DNA of 64,000 nt from Spirillospora albida (GCF_000718255.1 NZ_JOFJ01000012.1:124001-188000), one strand, 5' to 3'. Shown: positions 8,874 through 18,340, numbered from the stretch's first letter. The notes: generated by a model from the sequence alone, not told the origin. Made by a program: numbers and translations.

Positions 8874-9350
8874 TCAGGCCGCCTTTTCCTGGGCGGGTTC
8901 CTCCGAGATGTCCGGGTCGGGGGTCTCGGCCCACTGGTCGGCCACCTCGCGGGCGGCCCTGCGGTCCTCGTCGGTCAGGGCGGTGCCGCGCTGGACGGCC
9001 CGGAAGTCGGCGGTTCCGCGGGTCAGGTCGTGGCCGAGAGTGGTCGCCTCGATCTCGGCGGAGAAGTGCCAGCGAGCGTCCTTCTCGTACTGCCGGAGGC
9101 GGAGGCGGCCCGTGACGATGACGGGGTGGCCGCGGCGGAACTCCGACGCCTGGACGTTGTCGGCCAGGCCGCGCCAGCAGTTGACGGTCAGGAACATCGT
9201 GTCGACGTCCTGCCATTGGCCGGTCTGGCGGTCGTAGCGGCGCGGGGTGCAGGCCACCCGCAGGGACAGGAACGGGGTGCCGTTGGTCGTGATCGTGTAG
9301 TGCGGGTCGGCGGCGACCCAGCCGACGATGGTGATGAGCGCTTCGTTCAT
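8874..9350 (-). CDS. ssb: Single-stranded DNA-binding protein (paralogue)
   Basis: OB-fold SSB, 158 residues from ATG 9350, preceded by GGAGG. The N-terminal 110 residues are the SSB core: ALITIVGWVAADP, FLSLRVACTPRRYD, FLTVNCWRGLADNV and GHPVIVTGRLRLRQYEKD. The C-terminal tail is acidic and ends PAQEKAA instead of the DDDIPF-type tip that housekeeping SSB uses to bind partners. With its position away from rpsF/rpsR, this suggests a second, SsbB-like paralogue, possibly with a role in development or recombination (inference). Last gene of the long minus-strand run. Confidence 0.88.
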   Translation of the reverse strand: MNEALITIVGWVAADPHYTITTNGTPFLSLRVACTPRRYDRQTGQWQDVDTMFLTVNCWRGLADNVQASEFRRGHPVIVTGRLRLRQYEKDARWHFSAEIEATTLGHDLTRGTADFRAVQRGTALTDEDRRAAREVADQWAETPDPDISEEPAQEKAA

Positions 9351-9441
9351 CGCGTCCTCCGTTGCGTCATGTGACGCTCCCAACGGTGGCGCGGCCCGCC
9401 GCGCGACGGCATTGGAACGCGGCTCTGTGGATAACCCCGGC

Positions 9442-11142
9442 TCAGGCGGGAGAGGCGCCCAGGACCGTGTCGACGTCCTCGCGGAAGCGGGCGTACACCT
9501 GGAGCTCGGCGACCACGGGCTCCAGGACGAGGGCGTCCGCCACGCGCTCGATGCCCTCCTGCATCTGGACCTCCATGCGCTCGCCGTTCTTGGCGGACGA
9601 CAGCGCCACCAGGTTCCGGCACGCGGACGCGGTCAGCCAGCCCATCCCCAGCGTGCACACCACCAGGACGGCGACGTAGGGGATGAGGCCGGCCTCCCCC
9701 AGCAGGCCGTCCGTGTCGCCGAAGACGCCGTACGCGACGAGGAGGCCGATCCACACGACACCGATGACGGCCACCAGCACGAGGAAGAACTGCCAGGTCT
9801 TCACCAGCCACCACCAGCGCGGGACCTGGTTGAACTCGGGGAGGGCGTCCTTCAGCGCGTCGCCGAGGGCCTCGGGGAGCTCGGTGGCGTGCGCGCGGGC
9901 GGCGGCGCGCACCGAGCGGGCCCAGGGCGGGGGCAGTTCGCCGGTGACGCCGTCGGTGACGTCGGCGAGGGCGTTGTCCACATCGCCCTGCTGGGCGCCG
10001 ACCGGACCGGTGAACGCGTTGCGGAGTTCCTCGCGGAGCTCGGTGAGCCGCATCCGGCGCAGCGGGTCGGAGCGCAGGCGGGCGATGAGGGCGGTGACGG
10101 GCCAGCCGATGAAGTCGGCGGCGCGCAGCTCGTAGGCGCTCTCCATCGCCTCGGCGACGGCCGGGGCGCCGGCCGCGTCGGTGAGGGCCTGGACGAGCTC
10201 GGCGCGCCTGCCCTCGTCGACGCCGGTGGGCGGTTCGTCCGGGTAACGCTGCTCGGCGAACCGCTCGGCGACATGGTCGACGTCGGTGGAGAGGCGCTCG
10301 GTGCGGGCGCGCCGGGCGGCGACGGTGTCGACGAGGACCTCACGGAACCCGCGCACGCCGTCCTCACCGACGGCGGACGTCGTGACGATGCGCGGGTCGG
10401 CGAGGCCCTCGGCCTCCAGGAGGCGGCGCAGGTCGGCGACGCACTCGTCGATCTCGACGGGGGCGAGCCGGTCGACCTGGTTCAGGACGATCAGCGTGAC
10501 GCCGGTGTGCCGGGCGAACGGGACGATGTAGTTGCGGTGCAGGGCGGCGTCCGCGTACTTCTGCGGGTCGACCACCCACACGAGCAGGTCGGCGATCGTG
10601 ACGAACCGGTCGACCTCGGCGCGGTGCATCGCCTGGATGGAGTCGTGGTCGGGCAGGTCGATGAGGACGAGGCCCTGCAGCCCGTTGTCGGCGCGGTCCA
10701 CGTCGAGGGCGCTGGCGCGCGCGTAGCGGTGCCGCTTGTCGACGTCCAGCCAGTCGAGCAGGGGGCCGGCGCCGTCCAGGCCCCAGACGCAGGCGTGCGC
10801 CTTGGACGTCATCGGGCGGCGCACGCCGGTCGGCGACAGGTCGAGCCCGCAGATCGCGTTGAACAGCGACGACTTGCCGCTGCCGGTGCCGCCGGCGAGG
10901 GTCACGACGGTGTGCTCGCCCGACAGCCGGAGCCGCTGGTCGGCGCGCTCCAACAGGGCGGCGGCCTCGTCGACGAGCGGCCGGTCGAGGCGCCCCTCGC
11001 CGGCCCGCACGAGCCGGTCGAGGCCGTCGAGCCGGCCGGTCAGCTGCGGCGGCTCCTCGGAGTCGAACCAGCCCTCGGCGGACGCCGGGACCTGGACGCC
11101 GCCGAAGCCCGGCGAGTTCGCGGGGATGGCCGAGGTGGTCAT
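9442..11142 (-). CDS. Dynamin-like large GTPase with two C-terminal membrane helices
   Basis: 566-residue GTPase. Nucleotide-binding motifs are GGTGSGKSS (P-loop, about residue 85), DLPDHDS (G3) and NQVD (G4). A long helical middle region follows, then two membrane helices (about residues 455-485, WWWLVKTWQFFLVLVAVIG, and 495-520, IPYVAVLVVCTLGMGWLTAS). This layout is that of bacterial dynamin-like proteins, which act on membranes. The start ATG overlaps the upstream GTPase stop (ATGA, 11139-11142), so the two are translationally coupled and likely form a hetero-complex. Streptomyces DynA/DynB, which stabilise sporulation septa, are the closest known parallel; equivalence is inferred, not shown. 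Confidence 0.8.
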   Translation of the reverse strand: MTTSAIPANSPGFGGVQVPASAEGWFDSEEPPQLTGRLDGLDRLVRAGEGRLDRPLVDEAAALLERADQRLRLSGEHTVVTLAGGTGSGKSSLFNAICGLDLSPTGVRRPMTSKAHACVWGLDGAGPLLDWLDVDKRHRYARASALDVDRADNGLQGLVLIDLPDHDSIQAMHRAEVDRFVTIADLLVWVVDPQKYADAALHRNYIVPFARHTGVTLIVLNQVDRLAPVEIDECVADLRRLLEAEGLADPRIVTTSAVGEDGVRGFREVLVDTVAARRARTERLSTDVDHVAERFAEQRYPDEPPTGVDEGRRAELVQALTDAAGAPAVAEAMESAYELRAADFIGWPVTALIARLRSDPLRRMRLTELREELRNAFTGPVGAQQGDVDNALADVTDGVTGELPPPWARSVRAAARAHATELPEALGDALKDALPEFNQVPRWWWLVKTWQFFLVLVAVIGVVWIGLLVAYGVFGDTDGLLGEAGLIPYVAVLVVCTLGMGWLTASACRNLVALSSAKNGERMEVQMQEGIERVADALVLEPVVAELQVYARFREDVDTVLGASPA

Positions 11143-13121
11143 CGGGCAACCTCGAGGTTGTAGGTGGCCTGGTAGAGCTGGATGGGGACGGTCTCGTCCG
11201 GGATGCCGGCGGCGTCGAGCGCCTGCCCGAACCGGATGGCCTCCTCGTCGAACAGCATCCCGATGCGGCTGCGCAGGTCGGCGCGGGCCTTGGCGCCCAT
11301 GCCGCGCAGCGACTCGGCGCCGAACAGCGCCTTCAGCAGCCGCTGCGGGACGGCGCTGTTGCCCTCCACGGCGACGTCGGACGTGCCGTACCCGAGCAGC
11401 CCGATCGTGAGGACGAGCGAGACGGCCTCGGTGTCGAACGACACGAGCTTCGCGACCGACCGCTTCGTGACGCCCTCGGTGCGGATCAGTTCCTGGACGT
11501 GGTCCTGCCAGGCGCTGACGGCGCGGGTGACGCGGCGCGACAGCTCCGGCGAGACGCCGCCGAGCTCGGCGGCGGGGCCGGCGAGGACCTGGCGGCCGGC
11601 CGGATGGTCGCGCCAGCGGGCGAGGACCTGCTCGGCGGCGTGCTCGGCCGACGCGATGATCAGCGATTCGAGGCCGCTGCGCAGCGCCGCCTTCAGCGCG
11701 CGGACGCGCGTGGGGCTGCGGCGGCGCCGGTTCGCGGCGCGGCCGCGGCGGGGCCGCTGGACGCGCAGCGACCGCAGCAGGTCGCCCGTCCCGGCGAAGT
11801 CCTGCCAGCGGGCCAGCACCTCGCCGCGCAGGAGGGACCCGTTGCGGGTGGCCTCGTCCAGCTCGGCGAGGGCGGTCCCGTAGGCGGAGTCGACGAGGCC
11901 GGCGAGCTCGGCGCGCCGCTCGACCTGCGCCTCGACCTGACGGGCGACCTCCGGGACGCGGGTGCGGAAGCTGTTCAGCACCCCGGCGAGGGTGTCGCCG
12001 ACGACGATCGCCCGGTCGTCGGAGCTCTCGGCGACGCCGACGAGCCATTCGCGGATGTCGCCGACGGCCTCCTCGGGGAGCCGGCTGTTCTCGATCCGGG
12101 TTTCCGGGACGGTGAAGCGCCGCGCGTCCCCGACGCGGTTCTCGTCCAGCATCTCGCCGAAGTGGTCGACGACCTCGGATCCGGCGCCCTGCGGGACGCG
12201 GGACAGGACGACACCGATCGTCGCGCCGTTCTCCCTGGCGCGCTGGAGCATCTGCCAGACCTGCGCGTCGGCGTACCGGGCGGCGGTCGTGACGCACAGC
12301 CACAGGTCGGCGGCCGCCATCAGCTTCGTGGCGAACTCGTAGTGGTCCTCGAAGACCGAGTCGAAGTCGGGGCTGTCGAGGAGGGCCAGGCCGGGCGGGA
12401 GCGCCTCGCTGCCGATGATGACGAGCTGGTCGCCCGCGATGGCGTCCGGCGCGGGGCCGCGCACGCGCCCCATGTCGGGCAGGAGCGGGCCCTCCATGTA
12501 CCACTGGACGTGGTCGGGGTGGCACACGAGGATCGGGCTGCTGGTGGTCGGGCGCAGCACCCCGGTGGCGCTGACCCGCGCCCCGACGAGCGTGTTGACC
12601 AGCGTCGACTTCCCGGCGCCCGTCGACCCGCCGAGCACCACCAGCATCGGCGCCGCCGTCGCCTGGACGCGGGGCAGGACGTAGTCCTCCAGCTGGTTGC
12701 GCAGCTCGTCCCGCGCCTCACGCGCCTCCGCCACGCCCGGCACGTCCAGGACGAAGTCGAACGAGCCGAGCCGGTCGCGCAGCTGCGTCAGCACCCGGAC
12801 GAGCTCGCCCTGCCGGATGATCTCCGCGTCCGACCTCGCCCCGCCCCCGGACGCGCCGCGCCCCGGGGCCTCGGGGTCCGGGCCGGGCGCCGCCGCCGGG
12901 GTGGGCTCGGGCTCCGCCTTCTGAGCGGGCGCGCCGCTGTTCGCGGGCGCGCCGTTCTCGGGCACGGTGTTCTCGGGTGCGGGCACCGGCTCTTCGCTTC
13001 CGGGGGCGTTCTCGGGCACGATGTCGTCCTTCGGCATCGGGGAGTCCTCGGTGGCGTCCCCCGTGGCGGCGGCGTCCGTCTCCTCCTCGTGGACCGCGCT
13101 CTGCTCTGCCGGGGGTGTCAC
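11139..13121 (-). CDS. Dynamin-like large GTPase, partner of the downstream GTPase
   Basis: 660 residues. The GTG at 13121 is chosen because it overlaps the cobA stop (GTGA, 13118-13121). The first 110 residues are a low-complexity Pro/Ala/Glu tail. The GTPase domain has GGSTGAGKST (about residue 185) and the G3 motif LLDSPDFDS; the G4 position reads LSRVPQG, not N/TKxD. A Lys/Arg-rich stretch (RPRRGRAANRRRRS) and long helices follow. Hydrophobicity near VSLVLTIGLLGYG may mark a membrane-contact paddle. Tandem arrangement with the next GTPase and the missing canonical G4 are typical of bacterial dynamin pairs. It is co-directional with the cobalamin genes, probably only as transcriptional neighbours. 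Confidence 0.8.
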   Translation of the reverse strand: MTPPAEQSAVHEEETDAAATGDATEDSPMPKDDIVPENAPGSEEPVPAPENTVPENGAPANSGAPAQKAEPEPTPAAAPGPDPEAPGRGASGGGARSDAEIIRQGELVRVLTQLRDRLGSFDFVLDVPGVAEAREARDELRNQLEDYVLPRVQATAAPMLVVLGGSTGAGKSTLVNTLVGARVSATGVLRPTTSSPILVCHPDHVQWYMEGPLLPDMGRVRGPAPDAIAGDQLVIIGSEALPPGLALLDSPDFDSVFEDHYEFATKLMAAADLWLCVTTAARYADAQVWQMLQRARENGATIGVVLSRVPQGAGSEVVDHFGEMLDENRVGDARRFTVPETRIENSRLPEEAVGDIREWLVGVAESSDDRAIVVGDTLAGVLNSFRTRVPEVARQVEAQVERRAELAGLVDSAYGTALAELDEATRNGSLLRGEVLARWQDFAGTGDLLRSLRVQRPRRGRAANRRRRSPTRVRALKAALRSGLESLIIASAEHAAEQVLARWRDHPAGRQVLAGPAAELGGVSPELSRRVTRAVSAWQDHVQELIRTEGVTKRSVAKLVSFDTEAVSLVLTIGLLGYGTSDVAVEGNSAVPQRLLKALFGAESLRGMGAKARADLRSRIGMLFDEEAIRFGQALDAAGIPDETVPIQLYQATYNLEVAR

Positions 13122-14356
13122 GGGTCCCGTCCCAGGTCCGCTCGAATCATGTCGATCTCTCGTGCCACGTTGACGACGTCGCCGACGACGACGATCGCGG
13201 GGGGCCGTACGCCGGCCGAGGCCATCTCGTCGGCCAGCGTGCCCAGGGTCGCGGTGAGGGTCCGCTGGCCGGGGAGCGTGCCGTCCTGGATCACGGCGAC
13301 GGGCGTGTCGGACGAACGACCATAGCGCACGAGGGCGTCGGCGATGAGGGCCGCGCGCTCGACGGCCATGAGCAGGACGAGCGTGCCCTGCGCGGCGCCG
13401 AGGGCCGCCCAGTCGACGGTGGAGTCGGGGTGGCCGGGCGGCACGTGCGCGGACACGACGTGGAACTCCTGCGCGACGCCCCGGTGGGTCACGGGGATCC
13501 CGGCGGCGGACGGGACGGCGATCGCGCTGGTGATGCCCGGGACGACCATGACGGGCACGCCGTGCCGGGCGCAGTACAGCGCCTCCTCGCCGCCCCGGCC
13601 GAAGACGAACGGGTCGCCGCCCTTGAGCCGGACGACGAACTTGCCCTGCTTGGCGTGCTCGACGAGGTGGTCGTTGATGCGGTCCTGCGTGACCGTCCGG
13701 CCGTAGGGGATCTTCGCGGCGTCGATCACCTCGACGTCGGCGGCGAGCTCGTCGAGGAGCTCGCCGGGCGCGAGCCGGTCGGTGACGACGACGTCCGCCA
13801 TGGCGAGGAGCTGGCGGCCGCGGACGGTGATCAGCCCGGGATCCCCCGGGCCGCCGCCGACGAGCGCGACGCCGACGGGCTTGCGGCGGCTGTGCCGGGA
13901 CTCGAGGGTGGCCTCGCGGAGGCCCTCCACGATCGCGTCGCGGATGCCGGCGGCGCGGCGGGGGTCGCCCGCGGCGAGGACGCCGACGGTGGTCTCGCCG
14001 GCCTGGCCGCTCGCGGGCGTCCAGGCCGGGGACGACTCGGCGTCGTCGGCCCGCACGGCCCAGATGCGCGCGGCGTCCGCCTCGGCGACGACGTCGCCGT
14101 TGACCTTGGCGTCGTCGGTGACCGCCTGCACGAGCCACGCCCCGGCGCAGTCGCCGCGCCGGTACGGGCGGCGGTGCCAGGTGAGCCGGCCGGCGTCGGC
14201 GAGCCCCTCCAGGGTGGCGGTGGCCTCGGGCGCGACGAGCTCGACGCGGGCGCCGGCGGCGAGCAGCGTGGGCACGCGCCGCTGGGCGACGCGGCCTCCG
14301 CCGACGACGAGGACGCGTCGCCCGGCGAGCCGGAGGCCTAGCAGGTACGGGGGCAC
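13118..14356 (-). CDS. cobA: Siroheme synthase-like: precorrin-2 dehydrogenase plus uroporphyrinogen-III C-methyltransferase
   Basis: Two-domain enzyme of the siroheme/cobalamin route. The N-terminal Rossmann domain (VLVVGGGRVAQRRVPTLL) is the precorrin-2 dehydrogenase/ferrochelatase type. From about residue 160 the SAM-dependent uroporphyrinogen-III methyltransferase domain begins, with GGGPGDPGLITVRG, RLKGGDPFVFGRGGEE and VPGITSAIAVPSAAGIPVTHRG. About 412 residues from GTG 14356, preceded by GAGAG. It converts uroporphyrinogen III to precorrin-2 and on to sirohydrochlorin. Its stop overlaps the next GTPase start. A 135-base gap separates it from cobT, so it may have its own promoter. Confidence 0.92.
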   Translation of the reverse strand: MPPYLLGLRLAGRRVLVVGGGRVAQRRVPTLLAAGARVELVAPEATATLEGLADAGRLTWHRRPYRRGDCAGAWLVQAVTDDAKVNGDVVAEADAARIWAVRADDAESSPAWTPASGQAGETTVGVLAAGDPRRAAGIRDAIVEGLREATLESRHSRRKPVGVALVGGGPGDPGLITVRGRQLLAMADVVVTDRLAPGELLDELAADVEVIDAAKIPYGRTVTQDRINDHLVEHAKQGKFVVRLKGGDPFVFGRGGEEALYCARHGVPVMVVPGITSAIAVPSAAGIPVTHRGVAQEFHVVSAHVPPGHPDSTVDWAALGAAQGTLVLLMAVERAALIADALVRYGRSSDTPVAVIQDGTLPGQRTLTATLGTLADEMASAGVRPPAIVVVGDVVNVAREIDMIRADLGRDP

Positions 14357-14491
14357 GTGGCGGTTCTCTCGATCAAATCTGCGGGGCGGTTCTGGGACGC
14401 CTTCGGTGGGCAATCGTCTGTGCGACACAAAGGTACTCGGGTTGCGGAGTTCATGGTGAGGGGCCGCCGCCAGTCGATAGCCGAGCGTGAC

Positions 14492-15586
14492 TCATTCCGA
14501 GATCTCACCGTTACTGGAGGGAAGGTCCTTCTCGGTGACCCCGGCGGAATCGAACGTGGCGACCTCGTGCAGGACCCGGACGGCGCTCTGGACCAGCGGC
14601 ACCGCGAGCACCGCGCCGGTGCCCTCGCCGAGCCGCAGTTCCAGGTCGACGAGGGGCCGCAGGCCGAGGTGGCGGAGGGCGGCGGCGTGGCCGGGCTCGA
14701 CGGAGCGGTGCCCGGCGACACAGGCGTGCAGGGCGCCGGGGCAGAGGGCGACGGCGGCGAGGGCGGCGGCGCCGGCGATCACGCCGTCAAGGATGACGGG
14801 GACCCGCCGGGCGGCGGCGCCGAGGATGAATCCGGCGAGTCCGGCGTGCTCGAGCCCGCCGACCGCCGCGAGGGCGGTGAGCGGGTCGCCGGCCCCGGCG
14901 AGCAGGCCGTGCCGGGCCAGGGCCGTCCGGACGACCTCGACCTTGCGGGCATGGGTGGCGTCGTCGATGCCGGTGCCGCGGCCGGTGACGTCCTCGGGCG
15001 GCAGGCCGGTGAACGCGGCGATCAGCGCGGCGGAGGCGGTGGTGTTGGCGATCCCCATGTCGCCGGTGACGAGGCAGCGGGCGCCGCCCTCGACGAGGTC
15101 GCGGGCCACGTCGATGCCGGTCTCGACGGCGCGGCGGACCTCCTCGGGAGTCATGGCCGGCCCGGCGGTCATGTCGGCGGTACCGGACGCGACCTTGCGG
15201 GACAGCAGGCCCGGCGCGGCGTCCAGCGGGGCGGCGACACCGATGTCGACGACGGTGACGGACGCGCCGGCCTGCCGGGCGAACGCGTTGACCACGGCCC
15301 CGCCGGCCAGGAAGTTGGCGACCATCTGCGCGGTCACCTCCTGCGGCCACGGCGTGACGCCCTGGGCGTGGACGCCGTGGTCGGCGGCGAAGACGGCGAC
15401 GGCGGCCGGCTCGGGCATCGGCGGCGGGCACCGCCGGGCGAGCCCGGCGAGCCGGACGGAGACCTCCTCCAGGACGCCGAGGGACCCGGGCGGCTTCGTC
15501 AGCCGGGACTGGTGATCGCGGGCGTCCCGCAGCGCGGCCTCGTCCGGCTCGGTGATCGCGGCGACGGTCTGCTCGATCAGGTTCAC
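14492..15586 (-). CDS. cobT: Nicotinate-nucleotide--dimethylbenzimidazole phosphoribosyltransferase
   Basis: Activates dimethylbenzimidazole to alpha-ribazole phosphate for the lower ligand of cobalamin. 364 residues from GTG 15586, preceded by GAGGGGAC. CobT signatures are present: KPPGSLGVLEEVSVRLAGL near the N-terminus, VFAADHGVHAQGVTPWP, GDMGIANTTASAAL and GRGTGIDD, with the catalytic-region Glu/Gly-rich end VILDGVIAGAAALAA. The next gene in the run upstream is cobC, 25 bases away. Confidence 0.95.
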   Translation of the reverse strand: MNLIEQTVAAITEPDEAALRDARDHQSRLTKPPGSLGVLEEVSVRLAGLARRCPPPMPEPAAVAVFAADHGVHAQGVTPWPQEVTAQMVANFLAGGAVVNAFARQAGASVTVVDIGVAAPLDAAPGLLSRKVASGTADMTAGPAMTPEEVRRAVETGIDVARDLVEGGARCLVTGDMGIANTTASAALIAAFTGLPPEDVTGRGTGIDDATHARKVEVVRTALARHGLLAGAGDPLTALAAVGGLEHAGLAGFILGAAARRVPVILDGVIAGAAALAAVALCPGALHACVAGHRSVEPGHAAALRHLGLRPLVDLELRLGEGTGAVLAVPLVQSAVRVLHEVATFDSAGVTEKDLPSSNGEISE

Positions 15587-15611
15587 GGTGTCCCCTCTGT
15601 CCTTCGGGTCG

Positions 15612-16643
15612 TCAGATGCCCAGCTCGCCCAGCACGCGGAGCAGGTCGTCATCGGCGGAGCGGTCCCGGACGGCGATGCGCAGCCAGTCGGGGCCGAGGC
15701 CGGGAAAGGTGTCGCCGCGCCGGACCGCGTACCCGCGCTGCCGCAGCAGGGCGCGCAGGCCGAGGGCGTCCGGGACGCGGAGGCAGAGGAAGGAGGCGCG
15801 GGCCTCCGGGACGACGTAGAGGCCGCGCGCGGTGAGCTCGGCGGCGAGCCGGTCGCGTTCGGCGGCGAGCTCGACGGCCCACTCCTCCGCCTCGGCGACG
15901 GCCTCGGGAGCGCAGCACGCCTCGATCGCGACGAGCGCGGGGGTGGAGACCGCCCAGAGCGGCTGCGCCTCGGCGAGCCGCCCGATGAGGTGCGGGTCGG
16001 CGAGGACGTATCCGGCGCGCAGGCCGGCCAGTCCCCAGGTCTTGGTGAGGCTGCGGATCACGACGATCCCGGCCGGCAGCCGTCCGGCGAGGGACTCGGG
16101 CTCGCCCGGGACGCAGTCCATGAACGCCTCGTCCACGACGACCGTCCGGCCGGGCGCCGCGAGCGCGGTGATCGCGTCGGCCGGGTGCAGCACGGACGTC
16201 GGGTTCGTCGGGTTCCCGATCACGACGAGGTCGGCGTCGGCGGGGACGGCGGCGGGGTCGAACGTGAAGTCCTTGCCGAGGACGACCCGCTCCACCTCGT
16301 GCCCGGCGGCCCGAAGCGCCGCCTCCGGCTCGGTGAACTGGGGGTGGACGACGACGGCGCGGCGCGGCGCGAGGACGCGCGCCAGCAGCACGAACGCCTC
16401 GGCCGCACCGGCGGTCAGCAGGACCTCTCCGGCGGCGCGGCCGTGCCGCCGGGCGACGGCGCGGCGCGCGGCGGCCGGGTCGGGATAGGCGGCGAGGTCG
16501 GCGACCGACGCCCGGATCCGCTCGGCGAGCCAGGTCGGCGGCGTGCCCGTCCGCACGTTGACGGCGTGGTCGGCGAGACCGCCGCCGACCTCCGCGTCAC
16601 CGTGGTGCCGCAGGTCGACCTCGTCCTCGGGCCATCCGCTCAC
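15612..16643 (-). CDS. cobC: CobC-type PLP-dependent aminotransferase/decarboxylase (Rv2231c-like)
   Basis: Fold-type I PLP enzyme of the threonine-phosphate decarboxylase/histidinol-phosphate aminotransferase group, placed in the cobalamin run and expected to supply the (R)-1-amino-2-propanol phosphate linker. 343 residues from GTG 16643, preceded by GGGGGAG. The PLP lysine lies in SLTKTWGLAGLRAGYVL; the Asp/Tyr-region VVVDEAFMD and NPTNPTSVLHP are conserved. In actinobacteria these proteins are called CobC by context, and decarboxylase activity has not been certain for all of them. Confidence 0.85.
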   Translation of the reverse strand: MSGWPEDEVDLRHHGDAEVGGGLADHAVNVRTGTPPTWLAERIRASVADLAAYPDPAAARRAVARRHGRAAGEVLLTAGAAEAFVLLARVLAPRRAVVVHPQFTEPEAALRAAGHEVERVVLGKDFTFDPAAVPADADLVVIGNPTNPTSVLHPADAITALAAPGRTVVVDEAFMDCVPGEPESLAGRLPAGIVVIRSLTKTWGLAGLRAGYVLADPHLIGRLAEAQPLWAVSTPALVAIEACCAPEAVAEAEEWAVELAAERDRLAAELTARGLYVVPEARASFLCLRVPDALGLRALLRQRGYAVRRGDTFPGLGPDWLRIAVRDRSADDDLLRVLGELGI

Positions 16644-16675
16644 GGCTCCCCCGTCCCCGTCGCGATCCGCACGCC

Positions 16676-17263
16676 TCAGCGTCCGGGCCCGTGGTAGAGC
16701 AGCGCGTTCAGCGCGGCGGCGGCGACGGCGGAGCCGCCCTTCTCCGAGACGTTGCTGAGCTGCGGCAGCCCGCTGGCCCGCAGCGCCTCCTTGGCCTCGG
16801 CGGCGCCGACGAACCCGACCGGCATGCCGATCACCAGGGCCGGCCGGACGCGCCGCGCGATGATCTCGTGCAGGGCCTCCGGCGCCGACCCGACGACCCA
16901 GACGGCACCGGGGCCGACCTCGGCGTAGGAGACGCGGACGGCCGCCGCGGAGTGCGGGATGCCCGCCGCGCGCGCCATCCGGGTGACGGCCGGGTCGCCC
17001 GCGACGCACAGCGGCGGCCGGGCGCTGATCCCGGCGGCGACCATGCCCTCGTCGGTGACGATCGGGGCGCCCGCGTTCAGCGCGGCCCAGCCCTGCTCCA
17101 GGTGCTCCTCGCGGGTGAAGAGGTCGATCGCGTACTCCAGGTCGGCGCTCGCGTGGATCACCCGCTCGGCGACGGCCCGCCACAGCGGCGGCATCGGGCT
17201 CAGGTCGACCCGCGACCGCAGGATCTCGTACGACCTGACCTCGATCGGGTGGGGTTGCCGCAC
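16676..17263 (-). CDS. cobH: Precorrin-8X methylmutase
   Basis: Moves a methyl group from C-11 to C-12, giving hydrogenobyrinate. About 195 residues. Three GTG starts are possible; GTG 17263 is preferred because AGGAGG at 17271-17276 lies 7 bases upstream, while the GTG at 17269 would leave only 1 base. Family features are RVIHASADLEYA (with the catalytic His), PIVTDEGMVAAGI, VGSAPEALHEI and IGMPVGFVGAAEAKEAL. It is separated from the truncated cobL by 147 bases in which I see no riboswitch with the usual B12 box. Confidence 0.94.
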   Translation of the reverse strand: MRQPHPIEVRSYEILRSRVDLSPMPPLWRAVAERVIHASADLEYAIDLFTREEHLEQGWAALNAGAPIVTDEGMVAAGISARPPLCVAGDPAVTRMARAAGIPHSAAAVRVSYAEVGPGAVWVVGSAPEALHEIIARRVRPALVIGMPVGFVGAAEAKEALRASGLPQLSNVSEKGGSAVAAAALNALLYHGPGR

Positions 17264-17410
17264 CGTCACGCCTCCTGGACTCGCTGTCGGGGGACTCCAG
17301 GGTGGCATGGCCGCCGCGGCGTCCCGTCCGTCCCCGGCGCCCGGAAGCTCTACCTGCGCAGACACGCACACAGGGTAGGGGACGCGCCGTGATCAACGCA
17401 TATGTGCCGG

Positions 17411-18340
17411 TCAGGCCGGTAGTTCGCCGGCGGTCTCCACGCCTCGGCGGGTGGGCGGGACCGGCCGGCCGGGACGGCGGGCGCCCCGCTCCCCCCACAC
17501 GATCACGGTCGGCGCGGACGGGGCGCCGGACGGGGCGAGGGGCGTGGCGTCCAGCCGGACGGCGCCGGCGGCGAAACCCCGCCGGGCCAGGTCGGCCGCG
17601 ATGTCCGGGGCCTCCCCGGCCGCGCTCACCGCCACGACGCGGTGCAGCGCCCGGTCGGCGCACGCGGCGGCGGCCGCGGGGCCGCCCGTCCCGGTGAACA
17701 CCGCGTCCGGATCCGGGAGATGGTCGAGGACGGACGGGATCTCGCCCCGCGACACCGCCGCCCGCACGCCGTGCAGCCGGACGTTCTCCCGGATCGCCTC
17801 GCAGCGGGCCCGGTCGCGCTCGACGGCGATGACGGCGGCGCCGAACCGGGCGCATTCGATCCCGACCGAGCCGTCACCGGAGCCGACGTCCCAGACGAGG
17901 TCGCCGAGGCGCGGCCCCAGCCGCGCCAGGACGACCGCCAGCGCCTCCGGCGCCAGCGCGAAGCCGGGCGGCGCCCAGCCGGCGGGGCCGGGCACGGCGC
18001 CCTCGATCCAGCCGGGCGCCCCGGCCGCACGCCGGGTGTCCAGGACCAGCACCACCTGCGGGTCATGCCACGGACGCGTCGTGGCCTCCGCCGGACGGAC
18101 GTGCACGACCCGCTCGTCCGGGCCGTCGAGGTCCTCGCAGACGACGAAGGACCGCGGCGTCTGGGGGAACAGGGCGCGCCCCAGCTCCGCGGGGCCCGCG
18201 CCGGGGGCGGTCAGCACCGCCACCTTGGGATGGGCCCGGCACACGTTGACCGCGCGCCGGAACTCCGCGGCGGACACGACGAGCGCGCCGTCCGGGGTCA
18301 TCCCGGCCTTCGCGAACGCCCGCGCCGCCGCCGGCGTCAC
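17411..18340 (-). CDS. cobL: CobL-like protein: C-terminal half of CbiE plus complete CbiT domain
   Basis: Full CobL (precorrin-6Y methyltransferase, about 400 residues in Streptomyces) is CbiE (C-5 methylation) fused to CbiT (C-15 methylation and decarboxylation). This gene starts at GTG 18340, overlapping the upstream stop as GTGA, and encodes only 309 residues. It opens in the middle of CbiE (AFAKAGMTPDGALVVSA, RRAVNVCRAHPKVAVLTAPG). The CbiT domain is intact, with the SAM motif WDVGSGDGSVGIECARFGA. The missing part is the first CbiE subdomain with its Gly-rich SAM loop, so C-5 methylation by this protein is doubtful. No long frame upstream supplies the lost half. Call is from homology recognition, without alignment. 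Confidence 0.8.
   Translation of the reverse strand: MTPAAARAFAKAGMTPDGALVVSAAEFRRAVNVCRAHPKVAVLTAPGAGPAELGRALFPQTPRSFVVCEDLDGPDERVVHVRPAEATTRPWHDPQVVLVLDTRRAAGAPGWIEGAVPGPAGWAPPGFALAPEALAVVLARLGPRLGDLVWDVGSGDGSVGIECARFGAAVIAVERDRARCEAIRENVRLHGVRAAVSRGEIPSVLDHLPDPDAVFTGTGGPAAAAACADRALHRVVAVSAAGEAPDIAADLARRGFAAGAVRLDATPLAPSGAPSAPTVIVWGERGARRPGRPVPPTRRGVETAGELPA

Noticed and set aside
17264..17410. Possible cobalamin riboswitch before cobH
   Set aside because: I looked for the conserved B12 box and the paired elements on the minus strand and did not find them; only general GC-rich hairpin potential.
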